A stretch of 64,000 nt of DNA from TMED14 sp002378565 (lineage in GTDB: Bacteria; Bacteroidota; Bacteroidia; Flavobacteriales; Schleiferiaceae): the NCBI GenBank assembly GCA_943846715.1, contig OX044356.1:434001-498000 (forward strand), given 5' to 3'. This document shows positions 34,288 to 42,748 of the stretch, piece by piece. The translations under genes and the position numbers were made by a program. Within the stretch, counting starts at the first letter, position 1. Every line of letters begins with the position of its first letter. The notes under the pieces are model-generated. The model was not told where the DNA came from. It did no database searches and saw only the letters and a program-made list of their open reading frames with translations.

Positions 34288-34997
34288 GCTTGATTCAGCA
34301 TGACCTTGTATGCTTGCCAGGCATCACTGCCATCGCGTTGTACCTGATGGACGAATTGTTCAAGCACGGTCCATGTAGCCATGTCTGGATCACCTTCCCA
34401 TCGCATTGGCATGCTTTCTTGTGCTAAGTTGCATTGATCATAAGCTAGCATAATCAAGTAAGCCACGTCGTGACCACTTGAGGCATGATTGTGATTGTGC
34501 ATGGTGATTTTACCATCCTCAATGACAGCAACTTCAAGGTAGTTGCCATGACGATACACCTGCACGGCATTGCCTTGTTTAGCTTTCAGCCATCGGTTGG
34601 CATTGCTTGCCATCAAAGGCATGCTTGTGTCAGGTGCAATGGCTGTTCGATGGATGAGTTCCATGCCGTCATCGATGAGTTGACGAGACCAAGGACCATC
34701 ACCTAAAGGACTCATCCAATCGTTGGCCTGATCAACCCAGCCAGCAGGAAACCAGGCAGCTTCATCCACCACATGGAATTCATGCACAGGTATTTGGGTG
34801 GCTTTGTGCCATTGTTGAAAGTCGTCAAGGCTGCAGTGACCTGGTTGAGAAACAGGTTGATGATTGGCAGTTAACAATGCGCAATGATTCACACCTTCTT
34901 GTCCATAGATGGCGACCATCTGAACATCACCCGGTTTAGGGTCAAGTGAGGCTAAGGCATGCCAGCCTTCAGGCCAGGTGTTATTTCCAGTTGCCAC
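34284..34997 (-). CDS. DUF3822 family protein
   Basis: The 237 residues match DUF3822, which in Bacteroidota typically lies next to rsmD, as here. The fold is thought to be actin/ASKHA-like, but the role is unknown. Strand-rich segments (QVYRHGNYLEVAVIEDGKITMHN) and an acidic/Trp-rich character are visible. It overlaps rsmD by 4 bases and the upstream membrane protein gene by 17 bases. Confidence 0.78.
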   Translation of the reverse strand: MATGNNTWPEGWHALASLDPKPGDVQMVAIYGQEGVNHCALLTANHQPVSQPGHCSLDDFQQWHKATQIPVHEFHVVDEAAWFPAGWVDQANDWMSPLGDGPWSRQLIDDGMELIHRTAIAPDTSMPLMASNANRWLKAKQGNAVQVYRHGNYLEVAVIEDGKITMHNHNHASSGHDVAYLIMLAYDQCNLAQESMPMRWEGDPDMATWTVLEQFVHQVQRDGSDAWQAYKVMLNQA

Positions 34998-35670
34998 TCA
35001 ATGTGGGTTCAACCAATGACCCGACGACCAAAGCGTCAATGCGCTCGTTGTCGATCAGGCTCTTGTACTTGGAGAAGACATCTGCAAAGAAATCTCTGTT
35101 CTCTGCACGAATTTCAAAAACGGGGACTTTGACGCCATTGCGCTTCACCTCACCCGTAGCCATGGTGAATGCCACGGATCCATCAGTGTAGGGAACCTGA
35201 CTCAAAGCTTGCAAAGCTGGCGATTTATCAAAGTAAATGGTGCCATTTTCCAGCACTTCAGTCAAGAATAGATCCTCGCCAAAGAGGTCATAACTCTTGG
35301 TTCGAAGTTTTTCTATCGCTGAAATGCGTCCAACTGTGCGGAACACAATGGTATCTCTCATCATGTCGGTCTGGTACAATCGATTGTAATAAGAGAAAGA
35401 AGAGTCCTTCCTTACGACCACATTTACGGAATCGTAGGCGATGAAATCCTCCAAGTAGTCAATGTCACTGGCATAGTAGCCATAGGCCTCTTTATGAGTG
35501 AGTTGCGCCTCTCTTAAGAGGTCTAAGTTCTCGATAACTTTCTCGTAGCGCTCGATCTTGATGCGCTCATACTCGATGGGCTCCATGATGATACGGTAGA
35601 TACTGTAGGCCAACAAAATAGACACAATGCCTAGAATGATTCGGATGATAAGGATATTTCGTGCGCTCAT
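34981..35670 (-). CDS. Membrane-anchored protein of unknown function
   Basis: The product is 229 residues from the ATG at 35670. One N-terminal transmembrane helix (about residues 5-25, ILIIRIILGIVSILLAYSIY) is followed by a helical stretch (YERIKIERYEKVIENLDLLREAQLTHKEAYGYYA) resembling the start of pseudopilin-like or GspG-like proteins, and then a mixed soluble domain. No known family is claimed. It heads the rsmD operon. Exact -7 boxes lie at 35692-35699 and 35702-35709. Confidence 0.65.
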   Translation of the reverse strand: MSARNILIIRIILGIVSILLAYSIYRIIMEPIEYERIKIERYEKVIENLDLLREAQLTHKEAYGYYASDIDYLEDFIAYDSVNVVVRKDSSFSYYNRLYQTDMMRDTIVFRTVGRISAIEKLRTKSYDLFGEDLFLTEVLENGTIYFDKSPALQALSQVPYTDGSVAFTMATGEVKRNGVKVPVFEIRAENRDFFADVFSKYKSLIDNERIDALVVGSLVEPTLSGNWK

Positions 35671-35691
35671 GAGATAAAAAAAGTTGCAGGC

Positions 35692-35709
35692 CAAAAGTAA
35701 ACAAATTTA
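35692..35709 (-). promoter_or_regulatory. Two -7 boxes for the rsmD operon
   Basis: Minus-strand TACTTTTG (35692-35699) and TAAATTTG (35702-35709) both match TAnnTTTG exactly. The nearer is 21 bases from the ATG at 35670. On the plus strand TACCTTGC near 35707 is a weak candidate for the helicase gene. Confidence 0.5.
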
Positions 35710-35725
35710 CCTTGCGCCTTAAGTT

Positions 35726-37114
35726 ATGCATGCCTTAAAATATACTTTTCAGCGAGCTGTCGCTGATCACCTGCCCCATGAACTGACAGCTGGTCAGTCT
35801 CAGGCCGTTGAGGTATTCTTTCACCACGTGATGGATGGACCACCCATGGGGGCCATGTTGCTTTCGGGTTTTGCAGGCACAGGCAAGACAACGTTGGTTC
35901 GGGCTTTGATCGCTGGATTGGCTGTGATTGACTTCAGACCCATCCTTGCTGCACCAACGGGGAGGGCTGCAAAAGTCCTTCAGGGCAATACGGGGTGGCG
36001 CGCCTTCACCTTGCATCGCATCTTGTACATCTCTGTTAAGATCCCAGGGGGTGGATTCAAGCGCATTCCGCGCCCAGCCAAGGCAAAAAATCGTGTCATT
36101 TTTGTAGATGAGGCCTCTATGATAGCCGATCAAGGACAGCAGCGCATCTTGGAGGATCTGCTGCAGTTCACCGCAAAAAGCCAACGCTGTCGATTGGTGC
36201 TCATTGGGGACAAGGCTCAGCTGCCTCCAGTGGGTCAAGAGGAAAGCCCAGCCTTGTCTGCTAAGCAGCTCAAAGACCGCTATGGATGGGACAGTGTAGA
36301 AGTTGGATTGACAGAGGTCTTGCGCCAATCGGGCGACTCAGGTGTGCTGGATTATGCCACATCCCTTCGCATGGCCATCACATCCAATTCAGGATTCCCC
36401 GCCATTCCTGCCTTGCCAGATGTTATTCCCTTGCGAGATCCGGGTGATTACCATGATGCGATGGAATCGGCTTTTGGCCCAGGTCAAGATGATGCCGTCT
36501 TGATCACACGAAGCAATGCAAGGGCCACCGAATTCAATCAACAAATCCGTGTGCGTCTGCTGGACTTGGATGGCATGATCGATGCAGGTGATCAGGTTAT
36601 GGTCGTTGAGAACAATGCTAGGTGGGTCTCACAAGAACAAGGGTTCATTGCCAATGGAGACCGCTTTGAAGTCTTGTCGATTCGTGGCATTGAACAACAG
36701 TATGGCCTGCAATTCGCAGATGCCACTTTGCGATGGTTGGACTTTGATGAACCCGATGTAGAAGCAAAAATTGTCTTGGATGCCCTGATTGGGGTGTCGC
36801 CGCGGTTGAATGAAGAAAAGGCCCGCCTGCTGCATGCAGCTATCCGTGAAGCGTCCATGGAAGTCCCCAAAGAAGATCGTGCTCAATTCACACGAGAACA
36901 TCCCTATGGGAAGGCCTTGCAGTTGAAGTTTTCCTATGCATTAACTGCCCATAAATCCCAAGGGGGTCAGTGGGCTAAGGTCTTTGTTGATTGCCCGAGA
37001 ATTGAGGACTGGCATGATTTGGAGTGGCTGCGATGGTTGTACACAGCCATCACGCGGACCAGTGACAAGTTGTACCTTATTGGCTTTCCAAGTGATGCTT
37101 ATGAAGATGCCTGA
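35726..37114 (+). CDS. RecD/Dda-like superfamily 1 helicase
   Basis: The 462-residue ATPase has Walker A GFAGTGKTT, a GRAAKV motif Ia, Walker B VIFVDEASMI, GDKAQLPPVG (motif III), TEVLRQS (motif IV region) and the C-terminal YALTAHKSQGGQW and WLYTAITRT (motifs V and VI). This matches short stand-alone RecD-like or Dda-like 5'-3' helicases rather than full RecD or RecBCD partners, which are not nearby. Its exact DNA repair or replication role is not fixed. The next gene starts within its last 14 bases. Confidence 0.88.
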   Translation: MHALKYTFQRAVADHLPHELTAGQSQAVEVFFHHVMDGPPMGAMLLSGFAGTGKTTLVRALIAGLAVIDFRPILAAPTGRAAKVLQGNTGWRAFTLHRILYISVKIPGGGFKRIPRPAKAKNRVIFVDEASMIADQGQQRILEDLLQFTAKSQRCRLVLIGDKAQLPPVGQEESPALSAKQLKDRYGWDSVEVGLTEVLRQSGDSGVLDYATSLRMAITSNSGFPAIPALPDVIPLRDPGDYHDAMESAFGPGQDDAVLITRSNARATEFNQQIRVRLLDLDGMIDAGDQVMVVENNARWVSQEQGFIANGDRFEVLSIRGIEQQYGLQFADATLRWLDFDEPDVEAKIVLDALIGVSPRLNEEKARLLHAAIREASMEVPKEDRAQFTREHPYGKALQLKFSYALTAHKSQGGQWAKVFVDCPRIEDWHDLEWLRWLYTAITRTSDKLYLIGFPSDAYEDA

Positions 37115-37841
37115 GTTTCAACAACACCTGTTTTTTGATTTGGATCGCACCTTGTGGGATCATTACGCTGCCAATGAGCAAACCATGGCGCTGTTACAGT
37201 CTCGCTATGTGGAGGTACTAGGAGGGAGAGATTTGGCAAGCATCAGCAGGGAATTCAGGCACATCAATGATCACCTTTGGACCGTCATTCAAGACAAGGG
37301 TCTAGGTGTCAGCTATGTCAAAAAACGGCGCATGTTGCATTGGTTGCAATCGATTGAATTGTCACTTTCAGGCAGGGAGATGAACCAGCTGTCAAGCGAA
37401 TTGGAAACCCTTTACACGGCAACCATGCCCTATCAAAACTGCCCCTTCCCCCATGTGTTGAGCACGCTGGAAGCCTTGCGTGCTGTGGGCCACACCTTGC
37501 ACATTATCACCAATGGAACCCTAGAGGCGCAGTCAAAAAAACTTGAAACCATGGGGATTCAAGGGTATTTTGATGGCATCACAACGTCTGACCAATGCAA
37601 GGCCTACAAACCTCGGCGTGCAATCTTTGCCCATGCCTTGAATCGGTCCAATGTCAGGGCAGAAGATGCATGGATGATTGGCGATTCCTGGGAGCGAGAC
37701 ATCTTGGGGGCGCAGGCGATTGGCATGCGGACTGCATGGTTCAATCCCAACCATCAGTCCAAGCCAAAGACAGACCCTCAGCCAGACATCGAATTCCATC
37801 ACTGGAAGGCATTCCACCTATCTTTGCCAAGCAAGACCTGA
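37101..37841 (+). CDS. YjjG-type HAD nucleotidase
   Basis: The HAD-superfamily phosphatase is 246 residues from the ATG at 37101 (37107 is also possible). Motif I is FFDLDRTLWD, motif II IITNGT, motif III the Lys in CKAYKPRRAIF, and motif IV MIGDSWERD. The helical cap between motifs I and II fits the YjjG/TIGR02254 pyrimidine nucleotidase group, which clears non-canonical nucleotides. It overlaps the helicase gene and is followed by the IcmF gene after 27 bases. Confidence 0.84.
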   Translation: MKMPEFQQHLFFDLDRTLWDHYAANEQTMALLQSRYVEVLGGRDLASISREFRHINDHLWTVIQDKGLGVSYVKKRRMLHWLQSIELSLSGREMNQLSSELETLYTATMPYQNCPFPHVLSTLEALRAVGHTLHIITNGTLEAQSKKLETMGIQGYFDGITTSDQCKAYKPRRAIFAHALNRSNVRAEDAWMIGDSWERDILGAQAIGMRTAWFNPNHQSKPKTDPQPDIEFHHWKAFHLSLPSKT

Positions 37842-37868
37842 CTTAAACCCCGACCTAAATCCCCGTCC

Positions 37869-40800
37869 ATGAACGACGTCAAACCTTACCAGCCTAAACA
37901 CAGCATTCGCTTGGTGACAGCTGCTTCCTTGTTTGATGGCCACGATGCCAGCATCAACATCATGCGTCGCATCCTGCAGTCCAGTGGCGCAGAGGTGATT
38001 CATTTAGGTCATGATCGCAGTGCAGAAGAGGTTGTGAACACAGCCATTGAGGAGGATGCCAATGGCATTGCTTTGACATCATACCAGGGTGGCCACTTGG
38101 AGTACTTCAAGTACATGCGTGATCTCTTGGTGGAGAAGGGTGCTGGTCACATTCAGATCTTTGGCGGTGGCGGTGGCACCATTTTGCCTAATGAAATTGA
38201 AGAATTGCAGGCTTATGGTATTTGCAGAATTTACCATCCAGATGATGGCCGATCCATGGGCTTACAGGGCATGATCAACGACCTGTTGGAGGCCTGTGAC
38301 TTCCCCTTGGGTGGTCAGGCTAAACTGGGTGATTTAAAGGACTCAGGTCAAATTGCACGCTTGATTTCATGTGCTGAAAATTTCCCAGCGCATTACCAGA
38401 CCATGCGGGACGCCGTGCAAAAGCGTGCTGACAAAAGCCATGCACCGGTACTTGGCATCACAGGAACGGGTGGGGCAGGAAAAAGTTCTTTGGTGGACGA
38501 AATGGTTCGCCGCTTTCTCAGTGATCAACCAGGCAAGCGTATTGCATTGATTTCGGTTGACCCATCCAAGCGCAGAACAGGTGGGGCTCTTTTAGGCGAC
38601 CGCATTCGCATGAATTCCATCAACCACCCCGATGTGTACATGCGTTCATTGGCGACACGCCAGAGCAATCTTGCGTTAAGCCGTCATGTCAGTGATGCCT
38701 TGCGGATTTTACAGGCCGCCAATTTTGACCTGATCATTTTGGAGACCAGTGGAATTGGGCAATCAGACACTGAAATATTGGAGCACAGCGATGTGTCCCT
38801 CTATGTCATGACTCCGGAATACGGTGCAGCTACTCAGTTGGAGAAAATTGACATGTTGGATTTTGCAGATTTGATTGCACTCAACAAGTTTGATAAGCGA
38901 GGTGCTTTGGATGGCCTTCGTGATGTGAAAAAACAGGTGCAGCGGAACCGAAATGCCTTTGATGTGGATCCCGATACCATGCCCGTATACGGAACCATGG
39001 CCAGCCAATTTAATGACCCTGGAGCCAACCAGTTGTACCGAGCCATCATGGATGAGCTGGTGGAAAAAGCTAAGGCAGACCATTTGGTCAGCCAGTTTGT
39101 TGTCAGTGACGCCATGAGTGAAAAGGTGTACATCATCCCACCCAAACGCACCCGCTACCTCAGCGAAATTGCAGAAAGCATTCGGTCGTACAATGACTGG
39201 GTTGTGACACAGTCGGACACGGCAGATGCCCTTTACAGCCTGAGGCAATCAGCTCAAACATTGGCAGATAGCCCCTTGGAGGACAAGGATCGACTGATCA
39301 AGCAATTGGATGAGGCTTTTGCCCTTCGCAAACGAGATTTGGATCCCTACAATTGGGATTTGATAGCTGCTTGGTCTGATGTCAGGGCTAGTTACAAGGC
39401 AGAATTATACACCTACACGGTGCGTGGCAAGGACATCAAGTTACCCACCCATAGCAAATCGTTGTCAGGGAATGCCATCCCCAAGGTGGTTACACCATCT
39501 TTCCGCTCATGGGGAGATATCCTGCGTTGGCAGCTGCAAGAAAATGTGCCCGGCAGTTTCCCCTACACGTCCGGCTTGTTTCCCTTCAAACGCCAAGGAG
39601 AGGATCCTACAAGGATGTTTGCAGGCGAAGGCAGCCCAGAGCGAACCAATAAGCGCTTCCATTACGTATCCATAGGGATGCCTGCCAAGCGCTTATCAAC
39701 GGCCTTTGATTCAGTGACGCTTTATGGTCATGACCCCGATCGTCGCCCTGACATTTATGGCAAGATTGGCAATGCTGGCGTGAGCGTCTGCTGCATGGAT
39801 GACGCAAAGAAGTTGTACAGTGGCTTTGATCTCTGCTCAGAAACGACCTCAGTTTCCATGACCATCAATGGGCCAGCGTCCTTGCTGCTAGGTTTCTTCA
39901 TGAATGCAGCCATCGATCAGCAGTGCGAAAAACACATTGTAGCAAATGGCTTGGAAAAGCAAGTAGAAGCGGCATTCAAGAAAAAGTACGACAACAACAA
40001 GCTAGCAAGGCCGGGCTATGTGGGGGATTTACCTGAAGGGAATGATGGCTTAGGCTTGATGCTTCTTGGTCTATCTGGTGATGAAGTCCTTGATGACAAG
40101 ACTTACCAAGCGATCAAAAAGAAGACTTTGAAGGTTGCTAGGGGTACGGTTCAGGCAGACATCCTCAAGGAGGATCAGGCGCAGAATACGTGCATTTTCT
40201 CAACGGAATATGCCCTGCGTTTGATGGGTGATGTGCAGTCATATTTCATTGAAAATCAGGTTCGAAATTTCTATTCGGTGTCAATTTCCGGTTACCACAT
40301 AGCAGAAGCTGGAGCCAACCCTATTTCTCAACTGGCCTTCACTTTGTCCAACGGCTTCACGTATGTTGAGTACTACATGAGCCGTGGCATGGATATCAAT
40401 GACTTTGGGCCCAATTTGTCCTTCTTTTTCTCCAATGGCGTTGACCCCGAGTACGCTGTCATTGGTCGCGTAGCTCGTCGCATATGGGCTAAGGCGATGA
40501 AGATGAAGTACGGCGCAAATGAGCCTGCACAGAAGCTGAAATACCACATTCAGACCTCTGGCCGATCCCTTCACGCGCAGGAGATTGATTTCAATGACAT
40601 CCGAACCACACTTCAGGCGCTTTATGCCATTTATGACAACTGCAATTCATTGCACACCAATGCCTACGATGAGGCCATCACCACGCCAACAGAAGGTTCT
40701 GTTCGCCGAGCCATGGCGATTCAGTTGATCATCAGCAAGGAATTGGGCTTAACAAAAAATGAAAACCCTCTCCAAGGGTCCTTCATCATTGAGGAGCTCA

Positions 40801-41240
40801 CCGATTTGGTTGAAGAGGCTGTCATGATTGAGTTCGATCGCATCACCGAGCGTGGCGGTGTCCTTGGCGCCATGGAGACCATGTACCAACGGGGAAAAAT
40901 CCAGGAGGAATCCATGCACTATGAAATGCTCAAGCACACCGGTGAATACCCAATTGTTGGCGTGAATACTTTTTTGAATGCCAATGGGTCCCCGACGGTC
41001 ATTCCTGGTGAAGTGATCCGTGCTAACACGGCAGAGAAGGAGTCGCAAATGCACACGGTGGAACAGCTCCATATCGCATCAAAAGGCAAGGCAGATAAGG
41101 CTTTGTTGAAGATTCAGCAAGTAGCCATTGAGAATGGCAACTTGTTTGAGACCATCATGGAAGCTTCCAAGGTTTGCTCTTTAGGTCAAATGACCCAGGC
41201 GATGTTTGAGGTTGGGGGACAGTACCGAAGAAATATGTAG
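37869..41240 (+). CDS. icmF: Fused isobutyryl-CoA mutase with G-protein chaperone (IcmF)
   Basis: IcmF is a B12-dependent enzyme interconverting isobutyryl- and n-butyryl-CoA, with its own GTPase for cofactor loading. The 1123 residues run in the IcmF order. First a B12-binding domain (about 10-145), with the axial His25 in FDGHDAS; Ser stands where DxHxxG has Gly. Then comes a MeaB-like GTPase (about 190-430: GTGGAGKSS, DPSKRRTGG, NKFD), a linker, and the mutase barrel from about 540 (PYTSGLFPFKRQGEDPTRMFAGEG, IGNAGVSVCCMDDAKKLY, NGPASLLLGF). Methylmalonyl-CoA mutase has a different order. Specificity (isobutyryl, isovaleryl or pivalyl) is not readable by eye. Confidence 0.94.
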   Translation: MNDVKPYQPKHSIRLVTAASLFDGHDASINIMRRILQSSGAEVIHLGHDRSAEEVVNTAIEEDANGIALTSYQGGHLEYFKYMRDLLVEKGAGHIQIFGGGGGTILPNEIEELQAYGICRIYHPDDGRSMGLQGMINDLLEACDFPLGGQAKLGDLKDSGQIARLISCAENFPAHYQTMRDAVQKRADKSHAPVLGITGTGGAGKSSLVDEMVRRFLSDQPGKRIALISVDPSKRRTGGALLGDRIRMNSINHPDVYMRSLATRQSNLALSRHVSDALRILQAANFDLIILETSGIGQSDTEILEHSDVSLYVMTPEYGAATQLEKIDMLDFADLIALNKFDKRGALDGLRDVKKQVQRNRNAFDVDPDTMPVYGTMASQFNDPGANQLYRAIMDELVEKAKADHLVSQFVVSDAMSEKVYIIPPKRTRYLSEIAESIRSYNDWVVTQSDTADALYSLRQSAQTLADSPLEDKDRLIKQLDEAFALRKRDLDPYNWDLIAAWSDVRASYKAELYTYTVRGKDIKLPTHSKSLSGNAIPKVVTPSFRSWGDILRWQLQENVPGSFPYTSGLFPFKRQGEDPTRMFAGEGSPERTNKRFHYVSIGMPAKRLSTAFDSVTLYGHDPDRRPDIYGKIGNAGVSVCCMDDAKKLYSGFDLCSETTSVSMTINGPASLLLGFFMNAAIDQQCEKHIVANGLEKQVEAAFKKKYDNNKLARPGYVGDLPEGNDGLGLMLLGLSGDEVLDDKTYQAIKKKTLKVARGTVQADILKEDQAQNTCIFSTEYALRLMGDVQSYFIENQVRNFYSVSISGYHIAEAGANPISQLAFTLSNGFTYVEYYMSRGMDINDFGPNLSFFFSNGVDPEYAVIGRVARRIWAKAMKMKYGANEPAQKLKYHIQTSGRSLHAQEIDFNDIRTTLQALYAIYDNCNSLHTNAYDEAITTPTEGSVRRAMAIQLIISKELGLTKNENPLQGSFIIEELTDLVEEAVMIEFDRITERGGVLGAMETMYQRGKIQEESMHYEMLKHTGEYPIVGVNTFLNANGSPTVIPGEVIRANTAEKESQMHTVEQLHIASKGKADKALLKIQQVAIENGNLFETIMEASKVCSLGQMTQAMFEVGGQYRRNM

Positions 41241-41262
41241 GCCATTTAGTAGGGGGTAAAGC

Positions 41263-41940
41263 TTATGCTTGATCAACGGCAATGTGGTAAACCCACGGGT
41301 CGCCACGGTTGTCCCATTCTGCTGAGGTGATGAGCCAATGCTTGCCTTGCTTTTCATAGGTTAGCAATCCATTGGCAGCACCATAACGCACCAAGAAAAC
41401 CTGCTTATCATCTGTCAGAGACATGCAGTGGTAGAAGGCTTCTGCTTGATCTCCACTGGGTGTCTGAACCAATAGAACGCCCTGGCTTTCACCCTGTTTC
41501 AATGCCAGCAATTGAGGGTGAATCAAAGGGTAAATGTCCATACCTACAGCATGCCAGACCTTGCCATGGGTGGGGATTTCTAAGGTGCCATTCACAGCCT
41601 GTCCACGCAATACAAGCGCGGGGTCTTCTGCATGCAGGGTGTCTTTGGACCACCATGCCATTGTTGTTGTGCCTTTTGGCATCACCAAGGTTCGTGTGTA
41701 GCGAATCAGATGTCCATCCTGACCCATGGTCAAGGCATCCAAGGTGTGCATCCCTTTGCTTTGCAAGCGCCGTTCAAAGCTTGCCGTTTGACCCTGCTGG
41801 CTGAACTGGTATTGCATGGTCACAGAGAAGTCGTCAATGGCATAGGTCGCATGCCACTGGCTTTTGCAGGAGACCAGGGTCAGGCAGACCAGGGTGAGGC
41901 TAGCCATGCGAAAAAGGACAGGGGATTGGTGAGGAAACAT
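41263..41940 (-). CDS. Lipoprotein of unknown function
   Basis: The product is about 225 residues from the ATG at 41940. A start at 41907 would give a shorter, cleaner signal (MASLTLVCLTLVSC), with the lipobox cysteine at LVSC in either case. The mature part is mostly beta strands, with repeated short segments and few charged clusters. No family is recognised. TACCTTTC, a one-mismatch -7 box, lies eight bases before 41940. It converges on icmF and diverges from xth. Confidence 0.68.
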   Translation of the reverse strand: MFPHQSPVLFRMASLTLVCLTLVSCKSQWHATYAIDDFSVTMQYQFSQQGQTASFERRLQSKGMHTLDALTMGQDGHLIRYTRTLVMPKGTTTMAWWSKDTLHAEDPALVLRGQAVNGTLEIPTHGKVWHAVGMDIYPLIHPQLLALKQGESQGVLLVQTPSGDQAEAFYHCMSLTDDKQVFLVRYGAANGLLTYEKQGKHWLITSAEWDNRGDPWVYHIAVDQA

Positions 41941-41986
41941 AGGCACATGAAAGGTAATCCTATTCGCTTAACCTTATCTTCACCCA

Positions 41987-42748
41987 ATGAAAATCATCTC
42001 ATGGAATGTCAACGGTATTCGCGCTGGAGGCCGCAAAGGTTTGTTGGCTAAATTGGAATTGCTCAATGCAGATGTCATCTGCTTTCAAGAAACCAAGGCA
42101 ACAGAAGAACAGGTTGCGGAGGTGCTTTTTGGTAGCGGTTACCACGTGGAAGCTTATGCTGCAGAAAAAAAAGGCTACAGTGGCACAGCCATCATCAGTA
42201 AAGTGGCACCCTTGTCGGTGGTTAGGGGTATGGCTGTGGAGGAGCATGACAATGAGGGTCGATTGATCACAGCAGATTTCGGCGATTGCTATGTGGTGAC
42301 TGCCTATGTTCCTAACTCAAAAGGCGGGCTGACACGCTTGCCTCAAAGGCAGCGATGGGACCGTGATTTAACCGCTTACTTGCAACGATTGGACGCAGTG
42401 AAGCCAGTGGTCTTCAATGGGGATCTCAATGTGGCCCATCAGCCCATTGATTTAGCCAACCCTAAAAGCAATTACAACAAAACCCCGGGCTACTCTCAGG
42501 CTGAAATTGACGGATTGAGCCACATGCTACAAGCCGGGTTCATCGACAGCTGGCGACATCAGCACCCAGAGGATGTGTGTTATTCATGGTGGAGCATGCG
42601 GTCAGGCGCAAGGGAGCGAAACATTGGGTGGCGATTAGATTACCAGCTGGTTTCTCATCGTTTGATGGACCAGGTTGCTTCCACAGCTATCCTTACCGAC
42701 ATGCATGGCAGTGATCATTGCCCCGTTGAGTTGGTTCTCAAGGCTTAA
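41987..42748 (+). CDS. xth: Exodeoxyribonuclease III
   Basis: The enzyme is an AP endonuclease and 3'-5' exonuclease for base-excision repair. The 253 residues start MKIISWNVNGIRAG and contain CFQETKA (metal-binding Glu), YVPNSKGG, NGDLNVAHQPIDL, the Trp/Tyr pocket SWWSMRSGARERNIGWRLDY and the catalytic GSDHCPVEL. The stop TAA overlaps the stop of the converging ligase-like gene within TTAA. Confidence 0.96.
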   Translation: MKIISWNVNGIRAGGRKGLLAKLELLNADVICFQETKATEEQVAEVLFGSGYHVEAYAAEKKGYSGTAIISKVAPLSVVRGMAVEEHDNEGRLITADFGDCYVVTAYVPNSKGGLTRLPQRQRWDRDLTAYLQRLDAVKPVVFNGDLNVAHQPIDLANPKSNYNKTPGYSQAEIDGLSHMLQAGFIDSWRHQHPEDVCYSWWSMRSGARERNIGWRLDYQLVSHRLMDQVASTAILTDMHGSDHCPVELVLKA

